Source: Bacteroides sp.
GTDB taxonomy: Bacteria > Bacteroidota > Bacteroidia > Bacteroidales > Bacteroidaceae
Length of the DNA: 64,000 bases
NCBI GenBank assembly: GCA_019416685.1
Contig: DXWV01000101.1
Location: 1-64,000, forward strand
Direction: 5' to 3'
Shown: piece after piece, positions 56,901 to 63,933 of the stretch
Position numbering within the stretch: the first letter of the stretch is position 1
Layout: each line of letters starts with the position of its first letter
Position numbers and translations under genes: made by a program
The notes under the pieces: model-generated
Told to the model about the DNA's origin: nothing
Database searches by the model: none
The model's input: only the letters and a program-made list of their open reading frames with translations

Positions 56901-58161
56901 TATATCCTCCGTAAACAGATGGCATTAATTCTTGCAGTTTTTTGAAAGCTGCCGCTTTGTCATGTTGTGTTGCAGTCTCATCTTGAATAATAGACAAGGA
57001 TTCACTTATCTGTTTCTTAAGCTCTGATATACTTTTTTCATATTCTTCAGTTCTTTTGTTTAGCTTTTCCTGTTCTTTTTCTGCTACGCTTGTATGATCA
57101 GCAAATGCCCACATAGCCGATATGAGCCCCGAAATAGCAACTGCAGCCGCAACATAAGGATTCTTTAATACTGTGAGATTTAAAATTCTTTGTGCTTTCT
57201 CTACTAATAATAAAACATTATACTGTGCCATTTGAGAAACTGTATACCCTTGGGATACGGCAGCAGTCAACATTGCAGCAGTTTTGTAAGTACCATATAT
57301 ACCAATGATACCTACTAAAACCCGACCCAATGTTTCATAATTCTCTATCAGATATTTAGCACTATCGAGTGAACCATTTAGAACTCCATCTTGAGATTCC
57401 CCGATTTTATTAAGCATTATGTCCCATGCATCACCAATATTGTTAATTTTCCCAGCAATGGTATCAGACTGCATATCCATCTGGTTATAAAATTGTCCAC
57501 CCTCATCAGTCATATTTTTAATTGCCTGCTGAACTTCGGGAAAACCAATTTGACCGGTAGTAACCATGGTATCCATCTTTTCAGTAGTTACTCCATACAT
57601 ATCTGCCAATCCTTGAAGCAGAGGAATGCCGGATGCCGTAAACTGATCAAGATTTTGAGCATAAAGACTACCCTGTGACATAACAGATCCATATAAAGAC
57701 GTTAATTCATTTAGCGGAAGACCTAAGCCTGATGCAATATCCCCTAAATGAAGAAGCGTGTCATTCACTTCCTCCGCTTGAAACCCATAAGCCAATAGCT
57801 GTTTGGCACCATCTCCCAATTCAGTTATCGAAAAAGGTGTAGTAGCAGCAGTTCTCATTATTTGAGACATTAATACACTTGCTTTCTCTTTACTTTGCAA
57901 CAAGCTTGATAGATTGTTTTCAAGCTGTTGAGCCTCACCTCTTACTTTAACTACATCACTAACAAATTTCTTCAATACTTTCGTTCCATCAATAGCTTTC
58001 CAAACTTTCTTAAATGAAAAAGCCATTTGATCATTCACACTAACAGCTTCTTTCTCTTTCTTTTGTAATTCATTAAACGTAACCAAAACATCACGTATCT
58101 CACCTACTTTATTGATGAGATCGCCGTTATTACCTGTAACATCAAAACTTAATTCTGCCAT
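53911..58161 (-). CDS. Phage tape measure protein
   Basis: 1416 residues from the ATG at 58161 (MAELSFDVTGNNGD); the ORF extends 14 codons further up but that stretch contains no typical start. The tape-measure N-terminal domain is clear (about 95-260): TTPFSITELGDGAKQLLAYGF, GLPLNELTSLYGSVMSQG, GIPLLQGLADMYG, TGQIGFPEVQQAIKNMTDEGG and KINNIGDAWDIMLNKIG. Hydrophobic segments lie around 290-370 and 1070-1130, with long coiled coils between. By the usual 1.5 angstrom per residue the tail would be roughly 210 nm long. It lies after the plus-strand cargo cassette and has a probable promoter of its own. Confidence 0.92.
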   Translation of the reverse strand: MAELSFDVTGNNGDLINKVGEIRDVLVTFNELQKKEKEAVSVNDQMAFSFKKVWKAIDGTKVLKKFVSDVVKVRGEAQQLENNLSSLLQSKEKASVLMSQIMRTAATTPFSITELGDGAKQLLAYGFQAEEVNDTLLHLGDIASGLGLPLNELTSLYGSVMSQGSLYAQNLDQFTASGIPLLQGLADMYGVTTEKMDTMVTTGQIGFPEVQQAIKNMTDEGGQFYNQMDMQSDTIAGKINNIGDAWDIMLNKIGESQDGVLNGSLDSAKYLIENYETLGRVLVGIIGIYGTYKTAAMLTAAVSQGYTVSQMAQYNVLLLVEKAQRILNLTVLKNPYVAAAVAISGLISAMWAFADHTSVAEKEQEKLNKRTEEYEKSISELKKQISESLSIIQDETATQHDKAAAFKKLQELMPSVYGGYKTEKELIDHLTEARKKENDEIRLNRELKNVEEYNTKVNELKDLERLKKLESVGEAGRIRQGTQGTYQSLYSSYKIYKKDFFDTNASHIDKLIQSKTEQIGVGQSVIRNQEQAAWELTLDTMSKSAAEAQKTMYKGYKILLDQSGKDWIQIEGSKAPINSKIITDRIQQLNQKVLLVEEKDAAQYQKEAKTAWADAQKVVEEIKSSKKKYRSPEQYEKALSDAQKKEKLAKETFEDRGGVIDNEDKGEYDRLHKQEEYLKKLLDKQALEQRYQIEDLENKNRQAKIDAMDESSAKTLAQMKLNHDKELQELDREKDAFLRQKIEDAKAVFDAKNSNSKSQFDPSSIQLTGSEEKVFNDRKDNLKVGQNNEIDKYYETLTNNYQNYTDQRLAIEKKYNTDIATLQEARKQYEKEGNTDKVQQTDRAIAQATKDKGQNLMQLDYEQLKQTPEYIRAFENLKYTSSETLNSLLGKLESSKQAASKVLDPEQLREYTTTIQEIMDELDERNPFQSLVDKKEDLALAENELSNAQVQLENARRQAEDVKNGKQVENGVSTKYNPKTGKIDSTKVYLSEAQALNKVKEKTDKYNRAKDNVVEKAEKVKIAEERTKSVIDNLSKSISNLGASIGGPYGEIISLVGDIGSFTMMAMSGVEVASKTAATSIQTVEKASVILAVIGAAVQIAMKIASLFNKDAKKEKNIEKIQDQIDVLKRSYDDLGEAADKAYSADASELIDQQNELLKQQKVLIQNQILEEKSKKKTDDGRVKDLENQLADIDKQIGENKEKQLDAIMGSDLKSAIDEFAQAYADAWSAGNDRAKSSKDLVKDMIKQMIMESLKAASSKPMEELRQKLADYYKDGIISAWEREQIEKDAEAITKELDSKYGWADEYLKGEEESTSQADSSKGGFESMSQETGSELNGRFTALQISNEEIKNSMLLVLGNLSSLCTTASDGNILLTEMRNLAVMSNGHLEDIAKHTKVLLGFGDKLDRIEHNTGRL

Positions 58162-58189
58162 ATTTCTTAATTTATTATTTATTATTTGA

Positions 58190-58197
58190 CAAAAATA
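58190..58197 (-). promoter_or_regulatory. Possible -7 box for the tape-measure operon
   Basis: On the minus strand the sequence reads TATTTTTG, matching TAnnTTTG, 28 bases upstream of the tape-measure ATG. No good -33 box was found at the expected distance. A local promoter would be needed because the cassette to its right is read in the other direction. Confidence 0.35.
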
Positions 58198-58368
58198 TTT
58201 CAAGTTCTCATAAATCTTCCACTTAATTCACATATATACGTGACATCATTACAGAAGGTCACAAATTCAGCAATTTAAATCGTAATTAGATTAATTACAG
58301 AAGAAAATAATCGATTAGCTATAAGAATCAAAGTATAAAAAAATAACTCAAAAAATGTATCTATTTAT

Positions 58369-58400
58369 TTTGGAATTATTATAATAATATTCTAACTTTG
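58369..58400 (+). promoter_or_regulatory. Promoter of the tandem lipoprotein genes
   Basis: TTTG (58369-58372), a 20-base spacer and TAACTTTG (58393-58400) match the Bacteroides -33/-7 promoter exactly. The ATG lies 24 bases downstream. This gives the cassette transcription independent of the phage late genes. Confidence 0.8.
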
Positions 58401-58424
58401 TAGAATAATTTAAAAAATAAATGT

Positions 58425-58739
58425 ATGAAAAAGGTATCATTTTATTTAGTAGGACTTGTCATTGTAATATCAGCAATTTCATGTAGTTTTGAAGGTAAGA
58501 AAGTAGCTGAAGGCAGAGAATTATATAAATTGTATTTCAAAAAGACATTAAAAGATCCGGAATCTCTTAAAATATATGACGAAAAATATGCAAATTTAGG
58601 AGATTATGTTATCTGGACAATCGATTATGGTGCAAAAAACAGTTTGGGAGGAATGGTTCGAGAAACCATTGAAATTAGAACTTATACGAGAAAGATAGTA
58701 GTAGATGGACATGAATATCTGGTAAAGGATTTAAAGTAA
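58425..58739 (+). CDS. Small lipoprotein, tandem copy 1
   Basis: 104 residues. Lipoprotein signal ends AISC with Cys20. The mature part (about 84 residues) has EGRELYKLYFKKTLKDPES, LKIYDEKY, WTIDYGAKNSLGGM and a VVDGHEYLVKDLK end. LKDPESLKIYD resembles a repeated segment in small Bacteroides secreted proteins with a minimal beta fold; I do not recognise the family. It is expressed from the promoter just upstream. As an outer-membrane-facing lipoprotein in a prophage it could change the lysogen's surface, for example block a phage receptor. Confidence 0.75.
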   Translation: MKKVSFYLVGLVIVISAISCSFEGKKVAEGRELYKLYFKKTLKDPESLKIYDEKYANLGDYVIWTIDYGAKNSLGGMVRETIEIRTYTRKIVVDGHEYLVKDLK

Positions 58740-58811
58740 CTAAATTTCATAGAAATAACTTGTTAACCATCAATAAGGATGAATATTAACGGTCGTAATC
58801 CGCATACAAAA

Positions 58812-59126
58812 ATGAAAAAAATACTCTTATATTTAGCAGGGCTTGTCATTATGATGTCCGCAATTTCATGTAGCTTTGAAGCAAAAAGTGTAACTGAAGG
58901 TAGAGAGTTTTATCAATTATATTTCAAAAAGACATTAAAGGACCCAGAGTCTCTTAAAATATATGATGAAAAATATGTGAATTTAGGAAATTATGTTCTT
59001 TGGACAATAGATTATGGTGCAAAAAACAGCTTAGGAGGAATGATTCGAGAAACCATTGAAATTGAAACTTATACGAGAAAGATAGTAGTAGATGGACATG
59101 AATATCTGGTAAAGGATTTAAAGTAA
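58812..59126 (+). CDS. Small lipoprotein, tandem copy 2
   Basis: 104 residues from the ATG at 58812. The ORF opens 11 codons earlier within the duplicated spacer, but the copy-1 start lies at the equivalent of 58812, so that one is chosen. Signal ends AISC, Cys20. Differences to copy 1 cluster in the first 30 mature residues (EAKSVTEGREFYQL) and around ETYTRKI; the DPESLKIYDEKY and IDYGAKNSLGGM blocks are kept. Conserved core with varied edges suggests that the function is kept. Confidence 0.75.
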   Translation: MKKILLYLAGLVIMMSAISCSFEAKSVTEGREFYQLYFKKTLKDPESLKIYDEKYVNLGNYVLWTIDYGAKNSLGGMIRETIEIETYTRKIVVDGHEYLVKDLK

Positions 59127-59198
59127 CTAAATTTCATAGAAATAACTTGTTAACCATCAATAAGGATGAATATTAACGGTCGTAATCCGCATACAAAA

Positions 59199-59516
59199 AT
59201 GAAAAAAATACTCTTATATTTAGCAGGGCTTGTCATTATGATGTCCACAATTTCATGTAGTTTTGAAGCAAAGGTCATAACTGAAGGTAGAGAATTATAT
59301 AAATTATATTTCAAAAAAACATTAAAGGATCCGGAATCTCTTAAAATATATGACGAAAAATATAATAATTCAGGATATTATGTAACTTGGACAATCGATT
59401 ATGGTGCAAAAAACAGTTTGGGAGGAATGGTTCGAGAAACCATTGAAATTAAAACTTATGAAGAAAAAGTAGTAGTAGATGGACATGAATATCTTGTAAA
59501 GGATCTAAAAAAGTAA
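59199..59516 (+). CDS. Small lipoprotein, tandem copy 3
   Basis: 105 residues from the ATG at 59199. Signal ends TISC, Cys20. The core blocks are the same as in the other copies. It differs in YNNSGYYVTWTIDY and KTYEEKVVVDG, and it has one extra Lys at the end. Its downstream spacer is a worn version of the one between the other copies, which marks it as the oldest boundary of the array. Confidence 0.75.
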   Translation: MKKILLYLAGLVIMMSTISCSFEAKVITEGRELYKLYFKKTLKDPESLKIYDEKYNNSGYYVTWTIDYGAKNSLGGMVRETIEIKTYEEKVVVDGHEYLVKDLKK

Positions 59517-59595
59517 CTGAGTACAATTGTAAATTATCAATAAATATAAACGGTCATAATCTGTATATAAAAACACCTATTCCGAAGAAGATTAG

Positions 59596-59880
59596 TCATT
59601 TATTGATAAGATTCAATTTCTGCTTGATGATAGAGAAATATTAAATTTAGCTGTTGAACCGAATCGTAGGATTGAAACACTCGTACGTATCAACACATGC
59701 AAAGAAGTGCCAATATCAATGATTTCTCTTGAATTTATTAATAAAATTCTAAACCCTTCAAAAGCAAATGGCGATAAAGGATACTTTGTATTTGAACTAT
59801 CTCCGATACATAAATATCAAATATTAACGGCAAAGGAATATTATGATAATTATATTATTCCGGAAATACAAGAAGAGTAA
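59596..59880 (+). pseudogene. Headless ORF, probable gene remnant
   Basis: Between a TAG at 59593 and a TAA at 59880 there is an open frame of 94 codons that reads IDKIQFLLDDREILNLAVEP and ends YYDNYIIPEIQEE, with protein-like composition. The only ATG in frame is at 59719, in the middle. The frame therefore seems to be the C-terminal end of a gene whose start was lost, perhaps when the lipoprotein array formed. A tiny ORF (59885-59953, 22 residues) follows and is not supported. Confidence 0.5.
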
Positions 59881-59972
59881 CATTATGAATAGGTTATTTC
59901 CTTTATCAATAATCACACTATTTTGTCCTTGCATCTTCAGGATTCATGCATAAATTACAATGTTATTTTATG

Positions 59973-59980
59973 TAGTTTTG
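59973..59980 (+). promoter_or_regulatory. Promoter -7 box of the 33-residue lipoprotein
   Basis: TAGTTTTG matches TAnnTTTG, 19 bases before the ATG at 60000. No clear -33 box is seen. Confidence 0.4.
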
Positions 59981-59999
59981 AACAAAAAAACAAACAGTT

Positions 60000-60101
60000 A
60001 TGAAAAAAGTCATATTTATATTACTCACACTATTATCGATTCTTATTACCAGTTGTTCACAAACAAATGAATCAAAAGCAAGTCCAATAATAGATAAATA
60101 A
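60000..60101 (+). CDS. 33-residue lipoprotein
   Basis: Begins with MKKVIFILLTLLSILITSC, a lipoprotein signal with Cys19, and continues for only 14 mature residues (SQTNESKASPIIDK). It is below the usual length cut-offs. It lies 29 bases before the YbjQ-like gene. It could be a real entericidin-like micro-lipoprotein or the intact start of a cut-short gene; the complete signal peptide and -7 box upstream speak for expression. Confidence 0.5.
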   Translation: MKKVIFILLTLLSILITSCSQTNESKASPIIDK

Positions 60102-60130
60102 TGAAATAAACACTCAAACAAAATACAATT

Positions 60131-61168
60131 ATGAAAAGCACATTTATGATCTCCACTACCAACAATATAGAAGGTTGCCCTATCAAAAAATATATTGATG
60201 TAATATGTTCAAACATCGTAATAGGTACAAATATCTTCTCTGATTTTGCTGCTTCATTTACCGATTTTTTCGGAGGACGTTCCGATTCGTATAAAAGAAA
60301 GTTGGAAATCATATATAATGAAGCATCCAAAGAACTGAAACAAAAAGCACTGACCGTAGGAGCCAATGCGATCATAGGGTTTAAAGTTGATTTTGACGAA
60401 ATCTCCGGAAAAGACAAATCCATGTTTATGGTATCAGCTATGGGCACAGCATGTGTGATAGACTACAAAGAAGAAAGTCCTTCTGTTATTAAAACCAATG
60501 AAATAATTAGCCAATTTGATATAGATAAAGAAATAAATAGAAGACACATTATAAGTAAAATCAATAAAGATGTAGCAATCACTGATGAATGGGTCGAATT
60601 CTTACTCGAAAATCCACAAATAGAAATAGTTGATAATCTATTGAAAAGATACGTTGAGTATGACAGAAATTATGAAGTGTACAAAGGGGCAATTAACACC
60701 ATCGAAAAACTCATCGCTATCTTCCCTAAAGAAGTAGTGATCCCTAAAGTATATGAAAAATACCAATCCCACAATACTCATATCAAAGCCCTAATTGAGA
60801 ATTGCAAACTTTTTAGTGCAAGTAAAATTCTGGAATTATGCGATAAGGACATTCATCTGGCCATTGATTTACTTGATGCCAAAACAGATTATTATAAATC
60901 GGATGATGTAGAATTAATACAGAAAATCATCAATAAATTATCTTCTCTTCCAGACACGGGCAAAATTGAAATGGTGAAAGGTGGGCTACTAAGTAAGGAG
61001 CAAGAAAAATTCATATGTCAGAACGGACATAAAAATTCACTTGAGTCAGAATACTGTGAAAACTATAATTGTGGAATCAATATGAAAGGATTAACCCAGG
61101 ATGAAACGGAACATATCAATATGTTAAAACAAAGAATAGACGTTCTTAAAAGCATTATACAAGCCTAA
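60131..61168 (+). CDS. YbjQ-like (heavy-metal-binding domain) protein with C-terminal extension
   Basis: 345 residues, no signal peptide. The N-terminal about 115 residues match the YbjQ/UPF0145 fold (NIEGCPIKKYIDVICSNIVIGTNI, AASFTDFFGGRSDSYKRKLEII, ALTVGANAIIGFKVDFDEI, GTACVI). A helical middle (about 125-290) follows, and near 296-318 CQNGHKNSLESEYCENYNCG places Cys, His, Cys and Cys as a zinc-ribbon-like finger. YbjQ domains form pentamers; a metal role was proposed but is not certain. Such a three-part layout in a prophage cargo cassette is unusual. Cytoplasmic role unknown. Confidence 0.75.
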   Translation: MKSTFMISTTNNIEGCPIKKYIDVICSNIVIGTNIFSDFAASFTDFFGGRSDSYKRKLEIIYNEASKELKQKALTVGANAIIGFKVDFDEISGKDKSMFMVSAMGTACVIDYKEESPSVIKTNEIISQFDIDKEINRRHIISKINKDVAITDEWVEFLLENPQIEIVDNLLKRYVEYDRNYEVYKGAINTIEKLIAIFPKEVVIPKVYEKYQSHNTHIKALIENCKLFSASKILELCDKDIHLAIDLLDAKTDYYKSDDVELIQKIINKLSSLPDTGKIEMVKGGLLSKEQEKFICQNGHKNSLESEYCENYNCGINMKGLTQDETEHINMLKQRIDVLKSIIQA

Positions 61169-61233
61169 TTTTAAGAAATATAAGATTACACAGTGGAGCA
61201 AAAACATGAAATATTCAAATATTTAAAGAAAAC

Positions 61234-61265
61234 ATTGTACAATATTATATTTTTTAATAACTTTG
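61234..61265 (+). promoter_or_regulatory. Promoter of the lipocalin-like lipoprotein gene
   Basis: ATTG (61234-61237), a 20-base spacer and TAACTTTG (61258-61265) fit the Bacteroides -33/-7 promoter with one mismatch. The ATG is 28 bases downstream. Confidence 0.7.
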
Positions 61266-61293
61266 CCAAATATTAATTAAAACATACAAACTT

Positions 61294-61683
61294 ATGAAAC
61301 AAACTTTATTATTTCTTACTATCGCCCTGTCGATAGTTTTCACCTCCTGTTCTAAAGATGATGATGAGCCAAAGTTTAATTATGACATTAATACCCTCAT
61401 TGGTACATGGGAGATAACTGAGGTTGATACCGGAGATGGATACACTATCTGGATTCTTGGAGCAACATCTGCAACATTCAATTCGGACGGAAGCTATGTA
61501 GGAAAAGGATATTTTGGAAATGGAAGTGGCACTTATAAAGCTGAAGGAAACACCATTACTTGTTTTGTAGACGGTAAAGAGTTTTTAAAATATGATGTTA
61601 TAAATTTAGCATCAAATAATTGTGAACTAAAAATGTACGTAGAAGATGGGACATCCATAAAGATAAAGTGCAAAAAAAAATAA
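61294..61683 (+). CDS. Lipocalin-like lipoprotein
   Basis: 129 residues. Lipoprotein signal ends FTSC with Cys19, then an Asp-rich SKDDDEP linker. The mature part begins with LIGTWEITEVDTGDGYT, the lipocalin-type first strand with the GxW motif, followed by strands SATFNSDGSYVGKGYF, GSGTYKAEGNTITCF and IKIKCKKK. Similar short lipoproteins are common in Bacteroides and may bind small hydrophobic molecules. It has its own promoter and terminator and closes the plus-strand cassette inside the prophage. Confidence 0.8.
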   Translation: MKQTLLFLTIALSIVFTSCSKDDDEPKFNYDINTLIGTWEITEVDTGDGYTIWILGATSATFNSDGSYVGKGYFGNGSGTYKAEGNTITCFVDGKEFLKYDVINLASNNCELKMYVEDGTSIKIKCKKK

Positions 61684-61750
61684 AGAAGATTGTTGTGATG
61701 GATGATTCCGAAGCACCAAACTTCTACCACATAGATCCCTAATATAAAAG

Positions 61751-61792
61751 GAACAGCGCATTCTTAAATTTTGGATGCGCTGTTCTTTTTTT
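61751..61792. terminator. Bidirectional intrinsic terminator between cassette and tail genes
   Basis: GAACAGCGCAT (61751-61761) and ATGCGCTGTTC (61775-61785) form a perfect 11-bp stem, followed by eight T on the plus strand. On the minus strand a CTTTTAT stretch follows. It ends the lipocalin-like gene and also the chaperone gene that ends at 61791. Confidence 0.85.
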
Positions 61793-62501
61793 ATCCATCG
61801 TAATCACTTATCATCTTCCTCACCAAATCCTTATTGCCGGGATCATCTGCATTAACAACCGTTCCTCCACCTTTACCAAACTGCCTGCGTTCTTCATCGG
61901 TGAGATACACCGTTGTGATAGCATCGGCAAACAACATATTCAGATTTACATAACTAATACCCCAAAGAACATAATCCATCGTCCATCCATAACGCTGACA
62001 GGCGAAATCAATCAACAGCCCATAGATACTCTTTCCGCCAAAAGTAAGGCTGCTACCTTCTCCCTTGATTTTTCCAATACGTGCTTTCTGTTCCCGATCG
62101 GCATCAATGCCGAAATACTTGATAAATTCTTCTGTTTTATCACTCGAAAAAATGACAGACAAGATAGTAGCCAGGTCTTCCACCGAAGTATTATCCTTTA
62201 AAAAGGCAGCACGTTGATATACTTTCTCCACATTCAGAAGGTTCTTTCTATCGGCAAATGTAGAATAAGAGATGATGCGGCACACAATATCCGGATATTC
62301 TTTGCATACTCTCATTGTCTCTGCCAAAGGATTGAGAGCCAATAAACCGGCATTAATATCCAATTCCAGATATAATTTTTTCAGTATCTGCGTTTTCCCT
62401 AATGTGGGTGGATAAATAGAGAAGTCTCTTTTACCAATTCTGAAACGAACCGGGGTTTCGGTCAGTGCATCAGACACATTTATTTCAATTTGTTTGTCCA
62501 T
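61791..62501 (-). CDS. Probable phage tail assembly chaperone
   Basis: 236 residues. Between the major tail protein and the tape-measure gene, where tail assembly chaperones usually lie. Sequence is mostly helical (RFRIGKRDFSIYPPTLGKTQILKKLYLELDIN, ATILSVIFSSDKTEEFIKYFG, RQFGKGGGTVVNADD). Such proteins coat the tape measure during tail growth. In many phages a frameshift extends the protein; no slippery site was found ahead of its stop, and the cassette and terminator follow at once. Name rests mainly on position and length. Confidence 0.65.
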   Translation of the reverse strand: MDKQIEINVSDALTETPVRFRIGKRDFSIYPPTLGKTQILKKLYLELDINAGLLALNPLAETMRVCKEYPDIVCRIISYSTFADRKNLLNVEKVYQRAAFLKDNTSVEDLATILSVIFSSDKTEEFIKYFGIDADREQKARIGKIKGEGSSLTFGGKSIYGLLIDFACQRYGWTMDYVLWGISYVNLNMLFADAITTVYLTDEERRQFGKGGGTVVNADDPGNKDLVRKMISDYDG

Positions 62502-62521
62502 ATATTTATAATGATAAAAAA

Positions 62522-62547
62522 TAAGAGCGCTTTTCAGGGCGCTCTTA
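62522..62547 (-). terminator. Intrinsic terminator after the major tail gene
   Basis: TAAGAGCGC and GCGCTCTTA form a perfect 9-bp stem with an 8-base loop. On the minus strand the sequence ATTTTTTAT follows. It lies between the major tail gene and the chaperone gene, so it lets more major tail mRNA than downstream mRNA be made. Confidence 0.75.
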
Positions 62548-62565
62548 CCTAACTAACGAATCTGC

Positions 62566-63051
62566 TTATTTGCCTGCTTCAGGATCCGCAGGGGCTTCAG
62601 GCTTAGTTTTAACATAAGGTTTTACCTGTGCTCCTCCATCTGCCGGTTTCAACACATCCACTGTGTATTTCCACTTCTTACCTTCGGCTGCATCGAAAGT
62701 TTCTTCCAGAGATACGATGGAACGGTCAATCAGAATACCTTCGCATTCCGGATCTTCCGGAATCAGACGGAAAGCATATTCACCTTCAATAACACCATCA
62801 AGATCTTCGATCGGTTTTGTACGACCTTTGGCAGCACGAACTTCGAATTCAAAAGCAAAAGTACTCTTTGCATACTTCACTGCCTCTACTTCGCCACCTT
62901 CTACTTTGGCCTCTTTCTTCTCACCTTTGGTAGGTGTCAACTTGGTTGAACCTTCAACCGGATCGTAACCCAATGCTTCCCATTCGAGTGCTTCTGCACC
63001 ATTACATTTAGCAAATTCAATTGTGGGTTTTCCCCATGATAATTGTGCCAT
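62566..63051 (-). CDS. Phage major tail (tube) protein
   Basis: 161 residues starting MAQLSWGKPTIEFAKCNGAE. Acidic and beta-rich, with FAFEFEVRAAKGRTKPIEDLDGVIEGEYAFRL split over about 66-100 and a Pro/Ala-rich, flexible tail (TKPEAPADPEAGK). Size, composition and place before the chaperone and tape measure fit a siphovirus tail tube subunit. It has its own promoter (63138-63169) and its own terminator, as expected for the most abundant tail protein. Confidence 0.8.
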   Translation of the reverse strand: MAQLSWGKPTIEFAKCNGAEALEWEALGYDPVEGSTKLTPTKGEKKEAKVEGGEVEAVKYAKSTFAFEFEVRAAKGRTKPIEDLDGVIEGEYAFRLIPEDPECEGILIDRSIVSLEETFDAAEGKKWKYTVDVLKPADGGAQVKPYVKTKPEAPADPEAGK

Positions 63052-63137
63052 AATTTTAAATTTTAAAAAATTGATTAATAAATTATTATAAAGAAATTTC
63101 GCGTTCCCAATCTTTAAGAACTTGTAATTTCATATCA

Positions 63138-63169
63138 CAAAAGTAGGGAGTAAACAGATAGAGAAGAAA
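63138..63169 (-). promoter_or_regulatory. Promoter of the major tail gene
   Basis: On the minus strand TTTC (63166-63169), a 20-base spacer and TACTTTTG (63138-63145) fit the Bacteroides -33/-7 promoter with one mismatch. The leader is about 80 bases long. Confidence 0.6.
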
Positions 63170-63271
63170 TATTTGAAGGGTATAGCCGTGACCTTCCGAG
63201 TGTAGTCATAAAATCATGAAAAAGAAGGAAACTCACCACAGAGTTTCACAGAGTACTATTCTTTTAATTGA

Positions 63272-63363
63272 AACGCAGATTAACGCGAATTTTCGCAAAA
63301 GAACAAATATAAAAGAAAGAATATCAATACTTTAATCTGCGATCATTCGCGTTAATCTGCGTT
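63272..63363. repeat. REP-like palindromic element, copy 2
   Basis: AACGCAGATTAACGCGAAT (63272-63290) and its exact reverse complement (63345-63363) form a perfect 19-bp inverted repeat with a 54-base centre. Copy 1 is at 34205-34277. A short direct repeat CACAGAGTTTCACAGAGT lies just to its left (63238-63255). It is inside the prophage. Confidence 0.85.
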
Positions 63364-63431
63364 TTATCCGGATAATAAACTTTGAAAACCGATAGAAATG
63401 CACAAAAAGCATCGGCTTAAAGTATAAATGC

Positions 63432-63477
63432 CATTGGTGGTGATACGCTCCTCTATTGAAGAATACCACCACCAATG
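63432..63477. terminator. Inverted repeat, possible terminator of the gene ending at 63495
   Basis: CATTGGTGGTG (63432-63442) and CACCACCAATG (63467-63477) form a perfect 11-bp stem with a 24-base loop, 18 bases beyond the stop of the minus-strand gene. A poor T tract follows, so it may be a terminator or an RNA-stabilising hairpin. Confidence 0.5.
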
Positions 63478-63494
63478 CCCACTGATACGATCAC

Positions 63495-63914
63495 TCAAAC
63501 GTTACTTCTCTCTAACCTTTCCATAATAAATGTATAAGCATGTGTCACACTTGTCCGAAAATCTTTATAATTTCTATAATCACCCAAAAGCCTGTCACTG
63601 TCATTGGAAATAATAGTTTTGGCAGACAACCCGATAGCGCCAGTCAGTGTATCCCTCAATCCGTTCAGCATCCTTCCTCCACATGCCAGCTTTTTGGGGG
63701 AATACAGATAAAGAATAATAAAAACGAACTGCTTCCGAAGCTGAACAACATTACTCTTATAATGTCCGGAGTCATGGAACTCACAAAACCAGGCATAGAT
63801 TGTGGGAATGAGTTTTAAATCGTTAAGTTTAGGAGTAGATAACCTCAGTTCACGTTCGGATATCTCGCATTTTTGTTTGTGTATACTTTCTAAGTCGGTT
63901 ATTTCATCAAACAT
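63495..63914 (-). CDS. Phage protein of unknown function
   Basis: 139 residues, mainly helical (IPTIYAWFCEFHDSGHYKS, LRKQFVFIILYLYSPKKLACGGRML, GLRDTLTGAIGLSAKTIISND, DRLLGDYRNYKDFRTSVTHAYTFIMERL). No signal peptide or membrane helix that would be convincing. It lies upstream of the major tail gene but is separated by about 440 bases with the repeat element, so it belongs to the preceding transcription unit. It may be a head-tail joining or regulatory protein; family not recognised. Confidence 0.6.
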   Translation of the reverse strand: MFDEITDLESIHKQKCEISERELRLSTPKLNDLKLIPTIYAWFCEFHDSGHYKSNVVQLRKQFVFIILYLYSPKKLACGGRMLNGLRDTLTGAIGLSAKTIISNDSDRLLGDYRNYKDFRTSVTHAYTFIMERLERSNV

Positions 63915-63933
63915 AGTATATTCTGTTTAAGTG

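Larger units (their letters stand above)
58425..59585 (+). repeat. Threefold tandem duplication, 387-base unit
   Basis: The three ATG codons at 58425, 58812 and 59199 are exactly 387 bases apart. Units 1 and 2 end with the same 70-base spacer (stop to next ATG), while the spacer after unit 3 is degenerate. Coding parts differ by scattered substitutions, so the copies diverged after duplication. Confidence 0.9.

Noticed and set aside
59885..59953. 22-residue ORF after the headless frame
   Set aside because: Looks like a signal-peptide piece without a mature part and without its own promoter; not enough to call a gene.
61791..61830. Programmed frameshift at the end of the chaperone gene
   Set aside because: The only A-rich slippery-looking run lies after the stop codon, and no chaperone extension frame is present downstream.
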